From Zea mays (lineage: Eukaryota > Streptophyta > Magnoliopsida > Poales > Poaceae), in contig NC_050104.1 in assembly GCF_902167145.1 (NCBI RefSeq), positions 3,782,001 through 3,846,000 on the forward strand: a stretch of 64,000 nt of DNA, read 5' to 3'. Below, in pieces: positions 22,895-32,047 of the stretch (positions within the stretch are counted from its first letter, which is position 1; each line of letters starts with the position of its first letter). The notes below the pieces were generated by a model, which saw only the letters and a program-made list of their open reading frames with translations, was not told where the DNA came from and searched no databases. Position numbers and translations under genes: made by a program.

Positions 22895-24045
22895 CCACAC
22901 TTGTAGCAAACCTTCTTGGAGCGGGGCTTGTAATCTTTCCCTCTCCTTTGCTTGAGGATTTGGCGGAAGCTCTTGATGACGAGCGCCATTTTCTCGTTGT
23001 CGAGCTTTGAGGCGTCGATTGGTTGTCTACTCGGTGTAGACTCCTCCTTCTTCTCCTCCGTCGCCTTAAATGCGACCGGTTGTGCTTCGGATGTGGAGGG
23101 ATCATCTAGCTCATTGATTTTCTTTGAGCCCTTGATCATGTACTCAAAGCTCACAAAATTCCCGATTACTTCCTCGGGAGTCATTAGTGTATATCTAGGA
23201 TTACCACGAATTAATTGAACTTGAGTAGGGTTAAGGAAAATAAGTGATCTAAGAATAACCTTAACCATCTCGTGATCATCCCACTTTATGCTCCCGAGGT
23301 TGCGCACTTGGTTTACCAAGGTTTTGAGCCGGTTGTACATGTCTTGTGGCTCTTCTCCTTTGCGAAGCTGGAAGCGACCGAGCTCCCCCTTGATCGTCTC
23401 CCGCTTGGTGATCTTGGTTAGCTCATCTCCCTCGTGCCCGGTCTTGAGCACGTCCCAAACTTCCTTGGCGCTTTTTAATCCTTGCACCTTGTTATACTCC
23501 TCTCTACTTAGAGAGGCGAGGAGTATGGTTGTGGCTTGGGAGTTGAAGTGCTCGACTTGGGCCACCTCGTCCTCATCATAATCCTCATCCCCTACGGATG
23601 GTACCTGTACACCAAACTCAACGACATCCCATATACTTTTGTGGAGTGAGGTTAGATGAAATCGCATTAAATCACTCCACCTTGCATAATCTTCACCATC
23701 AAAAGTTGGTGGTTTGCCTAATGGGACGGAAAGTAAAGGCGTATGTTTAGGAATGCGAGGATAACGTAAGGGGATCTTACTAAACTTCTTGCGCTCATGG
23801 CGCTTAGAAGTGACGGACGGCGCGTCGGAGCCTGAGGTAGATGGCGATGAGGTATCGGTCTCGTAGTAGACCACCTTCCTCATCTTCTTTTTCTTGTCCC
23901 CACTCCGATGCGACTTGTGGGAAGAGGGCTTCTTCTCCTTCCCTTTCCCTTTGTTGCGGGACTCTCCCGATGAAGCCTTCCCATGACTTGTAGTGGGCTT
24001 GTCGCCGGTCTCCATCTCCTTCTTGGCGTGTTCTCCTGACATCAC
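22895..24045 (-). pseudogene. gag: Sirevirus A gag, N-terminal part
   Basis: N-terminal ~384 codons of a gag that closely matches the intact copy at 47097-49793: Lys/Ser-rich leader, the LGKPPTFDGEDYARWSDLM capsid start, then the zinc knuckle (CYKCG), where it is cut by the Huck-like insertion. Frame is open throughout. The start lies about 45 bp inside the primer site. The rest of the gene is at 1-1105. Confidence 0.9.
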
Positions 24046-24075
24046 TTTGGGCGGTTAAGCTCTAATGAAGCACCG

Positions 24076-24089
24076 GGCTCTGATACCAA
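24076..24089 (-). promoter_or_regulatory. primer binding site of Sirevirus A
   Basis: TTGGTATCAGAGCC on the minus strand, a perfect copia-type initiator-Met tRNA primer site, directly next to the LTR. Confidence 0.9.
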
Positions 24090-24090
24090 T

Positions 24091-25346
24091 TGAAAGTCGC
24101 CTAGAGGGGGGGTGAATAGGGCGAAACTGAAATTTACAAAGTTAATCACAACTACAAGCCGGGTTAGCGTTAGAAATAAAAACGAGTCCGAGAGAGAGGG
24201 CGTAAAACAAATCGCAAGCGAATAAAGAGTGTGACACGTGGATTTGTTTTACCGAGGTTCGGTTCTTGCAAACATACTCCCCGTTGAGGTGGTCACAAAG
24301 ACCGAGTCTCTTTCAACCCTATCCCTCTCTCAAATGGTCCTTCGGACCGAGTGAGCTTCTTCTTCTCAAACAATTGGAACACAAAGTTCCCGCAAGGACC
24401 ACCACACAATTGGTGTCTCTTGCCTCAATTACAAGTGAGTTTGATCTCAAGAAAGATTGAGAAAGAAAAGAAGCAATCCAAGCGCAAGAGCTCAAAAGAA
24501 CACAACAGATCTCTCTCACTAGTCACTAAGGCTTTGTGCGGAATTGGGAGAGGATTTGATCACTTGAGTGTGTCTAGAATTGAATGCTAGAGCTCTTGTA
24601 AGTGGTTGGAAGGTGGAAAACTTGGATGACTTGAATGTGGGGTGGTTGGGGGTATTTATAACCCCAACCACCAAACTAACCGTTAGGTGGAGGCTGCTGT
24701 CGCATGGCGCACCGGACAGTCCAGTGCGCCACCGGACACTGTCCGGTGCGCCAGCCACGTCACCTGGCCGTTGGGTTTCGACCGTTGTAGCTCTGACGTG
24801 TGGGCCCGCCTGGCTGTCCGGTGGTGCACCGGACAAGTCCTGTAGACTGTCCGGTGTGCCACCCGCGCGTGCCCTGCTCCTCTGCGCGCGCTGGCGCGCA
24901 TTTAATGCGTTGCAGTCGACCGTTGGCGCGAAGTAGCCGTTGCTCCGCTGGCTCACCGGACAGTCCGGTGTGCACCTGACATGTCTGGTGAATTATAGCG
25001 GAGCGGATTCCCGAAGCTGGCGAGTTCAGAGTCGCTCTCCTCTGGAGCACCGGACACTGTCCGGTGAATTATAGCGAAGCGGCTCTGAGATTTCCCGAAA
25101 GTGAAGAGTTTGGCTTGGAGTCCCCTGGTGCACCGGACAGTCCGGTGCGCTAGACCAAGGCAGCCTTCGGTTGTCCCTTGCTCTTTTGGTTAAACCCTTT
25201 TCTTGATCTTTTTATTGGCTAAGTGTGAACCTTTGGCACCTGTATAACTTATAGACTAGAGCAAACTAGTTAGTCCAATTATTTGTGTTGGGCAATTCAA
25301 CCACCAAAATCATTTAGGAAATAGGTGTAACCCTAATTCCCTTTCA
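24091..25346 (-). repeat. Sirevirus A 5' LTR
   Basis: TGAAAG...CTTTCA, 1256 bp. Ends are shared with the Opie-type LTRs at 41793 and 49839. The interior differs: it carries CACCGGACAGTCCGGTG-type palindromes (about 24705-25145) like the pol-less Sirevirus, not the GGACGGTCCGC type. Reverse TATA motif near 24652-24660. The partner LTR is left of the window. Confidence 0.88.
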
Positions 25347-25628
25347 GTTTGTAATCTAGTTCTTTGTGATGCATGAAACTTTATGTACATACCGTTTTTG
25401 AGCCTTCGGCGAAAAAACACCTTCCCTTCTTTTCATGCTTCGTAAAGAACATAAGAATCATCCACTTTATGTGCCTCATAAAAATCATCAATGCTTCGTA
25501 AACAATAGATCCCTCTTTCCACATCAGAACTGATGAAGCTGTAACTCTCAGCTTACTTTGTGCCTTGGCATCTTTTCATTTTTGTAAAGCATTCTCCGAA
25601 GATCGGCTTCGTTTCGAACTCATGTCAT

Positions 25629-25692
25629 TGATATGATATGATATGATATGATGTATGATGTGATGCTATGCGATATGATGCGATAACATGAT
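25629..25692. repeat. ATGAT-type microsatellite
   Basis: (GATAT)n / (ATGAT)n simple repeat with interruptions within the gypsy 3' region. Confidence 0.85.
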
Positions 25693-25719
25693 GCAAGGAA
25701 TGATGCTAATGCCGAAGAT

Positions 25720-26060
25720 ACAGCCTGTGCGTTTCCTTAGAAACGATCAAAATCTCTTTGCCGTTTATTTTTCGGCTTCACCGCTTATTTTTCGGTGTAA
25801 GTTCTGCATCCCCTTAGGAACATCTTTTGAACTTCTTTGCCTTCTATTTCGGCGGTATTCGTGTTGGCTTTTCACGCTTCGCCTTATATTTCAGCGGTAT
25901 TTGGCTCTGCATTCCCTTTGGAACGACTTTTGAGCAGAAAACTTACACTGTGCTCCCTTAGGAACGACTTTTTGTAGCTTCGGTGAGACTTGCAATGCGA
26001 TTTTTAACTCTGCATTCCCTTAGGAACGACTTTTGAGCTTCAGTATTCAGCAATTTTTGA
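25720..26060 (-). repeat. degenerate repeats in gypsy 3' region
   Basis: The motif CTGCATTCCCTTAGGAACGA and close variants recur about four to five times, usually followed by CTTTTGAGC. It is the reverse complement of the core of the 81-bp repeats at 60771-61085, in the orientation expected for a related element lying on the other strand. Confidence 0.75.
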
Positions 26061-26213
26061 GCTTCGTGAGTCTGTGGAGAAGATATATTTCACTATGACA
26101 AGAACAAAGCTATTACAAGAAAAAATGGCAAGGAAACTAAGTTTACATCGATTGTTCCTTATTAAAAAGAAAATGACAATGAATATAAAAATGCTTCGGA
26201 GGTAGGATATCTC

Positions 26214-27740
26214 TTAATAGATGTGTTTTGATTCCGGCATAGTACTGTTGACTGTGCGGGCTTCGGATTCCTCCCTGAAATCTCGCTGCTTATGGGTCTG
26301 CTGGCTCCCTTCTGGTTGCTGACCTCGTGAATAAGCAGGTTGTAGTAGTGGTGGAGGTGGAAGATGTGGCCAAGAAGCCTGTGGCTGACTAGCCGAAGCA
26401 ACCGAAGCTGCAGGATGATTACCCACATATTCTGGTATGTAGGGTGAATGACACGAAGCAGTGTGCAGGACCAGCTTCGGTTGACTTTGCCTAGCTTCGG
26501 CTTCTGCGATTTCCTTCTGCTTTTGGATGGTAATTTGGCACATTCTTGTAGTATGGCCCTTGTCTTCACCAAAAAATAGGCAGTAGATCTTCCTAGGTTG
26601 ATCCCCATATCTTCCTCCGAAGCCCCTGGCGCCTCTGCCTCTTGGAGCTGGCGGCCGATAAGAGCTTTGCTGCTGCCCCGAAGATTGTGAAGTATATTGT
26701 GGCTTCTGCAGCTGACTTCCTCTGTCATCACTCTGAGTGGAGTGAATTGACCTAACATGCCTCGGGTGGATTCTTCCTCCGAGGCCCCTGGTCATCTCAG
26801 AGAACCTATAGGCTTCCTCCCTTCTTTGGCGAAAGTCATTGTCAGCCTGGATGTATTCATCCATCTTTTGAAGCAGCTTCTCCAGAGTCTGTGGAGGTTT
26901 TCTAGCAAAATACTGGGCATTGGGTCCTGGACGAAGCCCCTTGATCATGGCCTCAACGACAATTTCATTGGGCACTGTAGGCGCTTGTGCTCTCAGACGC
27001 AAGAACCTTCGGACATACGCTTGGAGATACTCCTCATGATCTTGCGTGCATTGAAACAGTGCCTGAGCTGTGACTGGCTTCGTCTGAAAGCCTTAGAAAC
27101 TTGTCACTAGCATATCCTTAAGCTTCTGCCATGAAGTAATAGTCCCTGCCCAAAGAGAAGAATACCATGTTTGTGCCACATTCTTAACTGCCATGATGAA
27201 GGACTTGGCCATGACAGCTGCATTGCCTCCGTATGAAGAAATAGTCGCTTTATAACTCATCAAGAACTGCTTCGGATCTGAATGCCCATCATACATGGGG
27301 AGCTGAGGTGGCTTGTATGATGGAGGCCATGGGATAGCCTGTAGTTCTGCTGCCAAGGGAGAAGCATCATCAAAGGTAAATGTATCATGATTAAAATCAT
27401 CATACCATCCATCTTCAATGAATAAGCCTTCTTGGTGAAGCTCCCTATGCTGGGGCCTTCGTTCTTGTTCGTCTTGAGCAAGATGGCGTACTTCTTCAGT
27501 AGCTTCATCGATCTGCCTTTGAAGATCAGCTAGTCGGGTCATCTTCTCCTTCTTCTGTTGTACTTGCTGATGGATTATCTCCATATTTCTGATCTCCTGG
27601 TCCAACTCCTCCTCCTGGAGTGTTGGACTAGTGGCCTTGCTTTTCTGGCTTCGGGCCTCTCGAAGAGAGAGGGTCTCCTGATTTGGGTCCAGTGGCTGAA
27701 GTGCGGCAGCCTCTAGCACTAAAGCTTTCTTCGGTGGCAT
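26214..27740 (-). pseudogene. gag: gypsy gag with one in-frame stop
   Basis: 509-codon gag-type gene starting about 45 bp inside the primer site. The N-terminal part has a Gln/Glu/Lys-rich coiled coil (about residues 40-95). The capsid core follows (PMYDGHSDPKQFLMSYKATI, then GLRPGPNAQYFARKPPQTLEK). An RGRG/GGRYGD basic patch and a knuckle-like cluster C-x3-GEDKGHTTRMC follow; the second ligand position, a His in the Huck-like gag, is a Phe here. A single TAA (27093-27095) interrupts the frame, and ORFs on both sides are in the same frame. The C-terminus is Pro/Gln-rich. No pol follows. Confidence 0.85.
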
Positions 27741-27781
27741 GACGAAGGTCGGTGCTTACCGAAGGTGGTCGAAAAAGGGTT

Positions 27782-27800
27782 CACCGGAGGTGGGCGCCAA
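27782..27800 (-). promoter_or_regulatory. primer binding site of gag-only gypsy element
   Basis: The minus strand reads TTGGCGCCCACCTCCGGTG next to the LTR, identical to the site at 56599-56617 of the pol-only element. Confidence 0.85.
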
Positions 27801-28476
27801 TGTTGGGGACTTGTTCTCAAATGCTATGAATTAAGAACAAGGCAACACAAGATGTTAAGTGTTAAAGCCCTTCGTCCTTCAAAGCATTATTTCCCTTAGG
27901 ATATAATGATCTTCAGACGAAGGTCATGAAGGACATACCTTCATCATCATCGCAGTATACGTTAAGTAAAAGAAGAAGAAGCATATGAAATATAGGAAAC
28001 AATATATATACAATCACATAGCATTATTGATTCATTTTATATAATCATGGAAAGTCAGGGACAATATTGAATTATAAAAAGTACCTTCGGTTTGATAGAA
28101 GGCGAAAAGTACAAGCGTGACGCCAAAGCAAGTACAGGTCAACGTGAACAGTACGGGGGTACTGTTCATCTATTTATAGGCACATGACACAGCCTATGGG
28201 AAATTACAATTATGTCATTTACATTTACTATTGGCTTATAGAAAAATCTATGAGGATTGAACAACCTTTTCCCTTTTAAGTCGGTTCCCCTTTCTGCGAT
28301 TTAGCGGAAGCTCCCTTTCGCACAGCTTCGGAGCGACGGCAACCTTCGTCACGATCAAGCTTCTCATCGTGTACGCTTTTATCATAAATCCGAAGATACC
28401 TGTCCATAAACCATACTTGGAAGACATTGTTAAATTATGTTTTTGAGAACCTTCGAAAGACGAAGGCCCGCAACAC
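27801..28476 (-). repeat. 5' LTR of gag-only gypsy element
   Basis: TGTTGGGGACTTG... to ...GCCCGCAACA, 676 bp (reverse orientation). Reverse TATA CCTATAAATAG at 28170-28180, immediately followed in element orientation by an inverted repeat around TGAACAGTAC/GTACTGTTCA (28145-28168). Confidence 0.85.
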
Positions 28477-28829
28477 CACCTTTGGTGAGTTCATGCACAT
28501 TATTCCCCACAACTTGTTGAGCTATGATCTTTTGTGAGCTCACTATTGCAATATATAAACCCCCCATAGGTGAAGAGCATGTGGTCGAAGAGGAGCCCTA
28601 CAAGGAGGAATATGAGCTGATCTAGGTGGCGTCTCCCAGTCAGCTTGATGACGCAAAAGAATAATCATTTAGTTTGTTTTATTGGTATCATCTATTTCTG
28701 TAAGACTTCCACATGTAATAATGATACTTGTTACATTTATCTCTATATACTTTATCATTATTTGTGATGTTCTTTTTTGGCACACATATGAGACGCACCC
28801 GACTTTATCACTTAAATCCGGGTGTGACA
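28477..28829 (-). repeat. fragment of a gypsy-type LTR
   Basis: The minus strand begins TGTCACACCCGG at 28829, a start recalled from Del/Tekay-type grass LTRs, and continues to the junction with the gag-only gypsy element. No ORF. It appears to be the host sequence the gypsy element entered. Confidence 0.4.
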
Positions 28830-29764
28830 GCGACCTAGGCGCAGGAGCGCGCCTTCCCTGCGTCGCACCGGACGGTCCGCGCACAAGGCCAGAAGGTCCA
28901 CGATGGCGCAGGATCATCTTCCTCCTCGCCGGAACTTAGATATCACACACTGGGAGAGAGATCTTAGGGTGCTCTGGATCGACAGGTCACCCTAGGCGTC
29001 CACAGACAGACGATGTGGAGTCGCATAGGAATTAAGAGAGAGTCGAGATATAGTATTTTGACTGAACAACTAAATCTTGCCCCCCGGGAGGGGTAAGATC
29101 ATATGGTCGTCTTGGGGTCGGCAGGCTACCCAAGACAGATCTAGATGACGTAGAGTCGAATATGGGTGGAGGTGGATATGCAAAAAGCTATTACTAGACT
29201 ATGATACATCTACTCCTAGGGCAGTAATGATAAAAAAGTAATTGGTTCGATTAGAATGTGTTCAGAGGTTCTCAATCGTCCGTATCTCTTTATATATATA
29301 GGGGGAGGTCTGGACCCGTTACTAAGCGATAGCTAACAAATACCACATGATTAGATGGATAACCACGCATGAGGTAAGAATAATCGTCCTAGTTAATCTG
29401 ATCGCGGGGAGGTGGACCATCCGATGCCTTGGGCCGGACCGTCCGCTAATTTTGGTGTTTAACAGTATTAATTGCATCGTTTGTGTCGAGGGAGAAGAAC
29501 CACATCAGGACATTTCATTTTTACGGCATATGTTGGCCTGTTTGCATGCGGCACCAAAAACGGAAGATGGTCTGCGTGGGGACTGGGGACGATATGACTG
29601 AGATTTGCTCTTGGTGCGCTTAAGGTGTGTTAACATGCATATATGGTAGTTTAGCATATCTAAATTCTCTATTTGCTTCAGTGAGACTATCTTTTTATAC
29701 GGGTGCTTAATGATGTAGCAACATTCTCTTTTGTAGCACTTGTAATTAAAGCACCGGGCACTGT
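28830..29764. other. unassigned repeat-like DNA
   Basis: No credible gene. Contains two GGACGGTCCGC / GGACCGTCCGC motifs (about 28865 and 29434) and a TATA-like TTTATATATATAG (about 29288). TGTGACAG at 28823 and TTTAACA ending at 29464 could bound a ~640-bp LTR, but flanking 5-bp sequences do not match. Confidence 0.35.
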
Positions 29765-29779
29765 CACTACCGGAATCCG

Positions 29780-30170
29780 AGGCTTTGCCGAGTGTCGGCC
29801 TCTTGGACGAGTGCCTTTTGTCGGGCACTCGACAAAGAAGGCTTTGCCGAGAGCCGCACTCGACAAAGAAGGCTTTGCCGAGAGCCGCACTCGGTAAAGT
29901 TAGGCTCTCGGCAACGAGCCTCTTTACCGAGTGCTGGACACTCGACACAGGACCCCACTCGGCAAAGACACATTTGCCGAGTGTGTAACACTCGGCAAAG
30001 GCGGCGCTCGGCAAAGGGCCGTCAACGGCCGTCCCAGAACTGACGGCCGTCAGTCTTTGCCGAGAGCCGTGGGTTGGCACTCGGCAAAGAGTCTTCTTTT
30101 CCGAGTGCCAACTTGTAGGCACTCGGCAAAGGACTCTTTGCCGAGTGTCTTCTCTAGACACTCGGCAAAG
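29780..30170. repeat. left subterminal repeats of CACTA element
   Basis: About a dozen copies of TTTGCCGAG / CTCGGCAAA in both orientations, often as inverted pairs. Such repeats are binding sites for the CACTA accessory protein in studied elements. Confidence 0.85.
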
Positions 30171-31113
30171 TATATTTTTGTTTTTTTGATTTTGTCTCCC
30201 AAACTTTTTGTGGTATGTTCTTACACTATGTAGACCTACATGTATCATTTGTGGACAATTATAACTGTGTTTGCAATATCTAGTAGATTTAGTTTGTTTA
30301 TTTGAATTTCTTCGGAAAATTCATATTTGAACTGTAGGTCACTCGAAACTTGGAAAACCATACATGCAAAAATGATATTCATGTTACTTACCATAAGTTA
30401 CGACCGATTCCAGGAGCGTACCGGAAACTTCGAGCAACATGCTCACTAAACATGGTCGTGAACTTGCCATCCACATGTTTAAAAATTGTATAAACACAAA
30501 CAAAGTCAGAAAATCATGAAACTTGTCCACGTGTCATGATATCATATGTACAGGCTGTGATAAAAATTTTAGAATGTTTGGAGAAAGTTGTGAGACACAA
30601 TGTGTAGAAACCTAAGAGATCTACATTGAAACTCTATGGTTTCATGTGTAGTTCTCTTAGGTTTCTACACATTGTGTCTCACAACTTTCTCCAAACATTC
30701 TAAAATTTTTATCACAGCCTGTACATATTATATCATGACACGTGGATAAGTTTCATGATTTTCTGACTTTGTTTGTGTTTTATACAATTTTTAAACATGT
30801 GGATGGCAAGTTCACGGCCATGTTTAGTGAGCATGTTGCTCGAAGTTTCTGGTACGCTCCTGGAATCGGTCGTAACTTATGGTAAGTAACATGAATATCA
30901 TTTTTGCATGCACGGTTTTCCAAGTTTCGAGTGACCTACAGTTCAAATATGAATTTTTCGAAGAAATTCAAATAAACGAACTAAATCTACTAGATATTGC
31001 GAACACAGTTATAATTGTCCACAAATGATACATGTAGGTCTACATAGTGTAGGAACATACCACAAAAAGTTTGGGAGACAAAATAAAAAAAGTACAAATG
31101 TACTTTGCCGAGT
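30160..31113. repeat. ~954-bp near-perfect palindrome in CACTA element
   Basis: Two arms of about 470 bp meet at about 30636 with almost no spacer. Paired landmarks: ACTCGGCAAAG at 30160 with CTTTGCCGAGT ending 31113; CCTAAGAGA at 30611 with TCTCTTAGG ending 30661. Arms differ only by scattered substitutions and 1-2-base gaps. No ORF. A transcript across it would fold into a long hairpin. Confidence 0.92.
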
Positions 31114-31309
31114 GTCAGAAGGTGGTAGGCACTGGGCAAAGAAGTGCAAAGTATACTTTGTCGAGTGTCACCTGGCCGACACTCGGCAAAGGAGTCTTTG
31201 CCGAGTGTCGCTGATATGACACTCGGCAAAGCTTATTTTAAAAATAAAAAAAATCTTTGCCGAGTGCCAGATCGCGGGCACTCGGCAAAGAAGTAAAATA
31301 TACTTCGCC

Positions 31310-31979
31310 CGGGTTCTTTCTTCTTCTTTCTCTCCTCTCACTCTCTCTGTTTAACCGCCGCCGCCTAAATCGCCGCCGTGCCCTGCGCCGCCGTCGACGT
31401 GCCGAGCTCGCCCGCGCAAGCCGCGCCCGCCCGCGCCCGCCGCGCGCCGCCGGCTCGCTGTGCCACCGCGAGCGCCGCTCACCGCGCCGCCCCACCGCCG
31501 TCCTACCGTACGCCACCGTCTCCCCCGCCCGTCACCGTCTTAAGGTATAATTTTATTAAATTATGTATTAATTTTTATATTAATGTATTTATGTTTTATA
31601 GATTAATGTATTGATGTTTTAAATATTATGTATTTCATAAACACATGTTTATATTAATGTGTTATATTATGTATTTCATAAACACATGTTTATATTATGT
31701 TTTATCCTATCCACCACGCCGTCACCGACCCTCACACAACACACTCCCACAACACACTATCACATCCTATCCATCACGCCGTCACCGACCCTCACCACGC
31801 CACTCGCACAACACACTCCACATCCTATCCACCACCGCACCGACCCTCACCACGCCAACGTCTACAATTCCGCGTCGTCGTGCCGTTGAATTGAATATAT
31901 ATATATGTGTGATTGCCGGCCATCGTGCCGTTGAATTATTAGTGGAAGACAGCCATCGTGCTGATACTTTTATTTGCAG
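31310..31979 (+). other. CACTA transposase leader: probable 5' UTR exon and intron
   Basis: A pyrimidine- then CCG-rich stretch (31310-31543) ends at a donor site AAG|GTATAA (31544). An acceptor TTATTTGCAG ends at 31979. The intron holds a duplicated ~50-bp AT-rich unit (about 31620-31700) and three ~50-bp copies of a CCACGCCGTCACCGACCC unit (31705-31860). Inferred from splice-site fit only. Confidence 0.45.
31620..31860. repeat. two short tandem arrays in the leader intron
   Basis: TATTTCATAAACACATGTTT occurs twice (about 31630 and 31672). Next to it is a threefold CCATCACGCCGTCACCGACC-type unit with CACAACACACTC linkers. Confidence 0.8.
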
Positions 31980-32047
31980 GATTTCGAAACCTCCCCGTGC
32001 AGGGGAGGTGCTGCCGAAATTTTCTGTTGCTAGGCTTCTGTTAGAGG

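Larger units (their letters stand above)
25347..28476 (-). mobile_element. gag-only gypsy element (Tat-type), minus strand, 5' part
   Basis: In element orientation: 5' LTR (28476-27801), primer site, gag (27740-26214), then directly a 3' non-coding region with CTTCGG-rich repeats, interrupted at 25346/25347 by Sirevirus A. No protease, RT, RNase H or integrase lies between gag and the 3' repeats. The LTR 3' end, primer site and 3' repeat motif match the pol-only element starting at 55985, so the two belong to one superfamily. Its own 3' LTR should be left of the window. Confidence 0.8.

Noticed and set aside
28823..29464. Solo LTR bounded by TGTGACAG and TTTAACA
   Set aside because: Flanking 5-bp sequences differ, and TGTCACACCCGG is better read as the end of the neighbouring LTR fragment.
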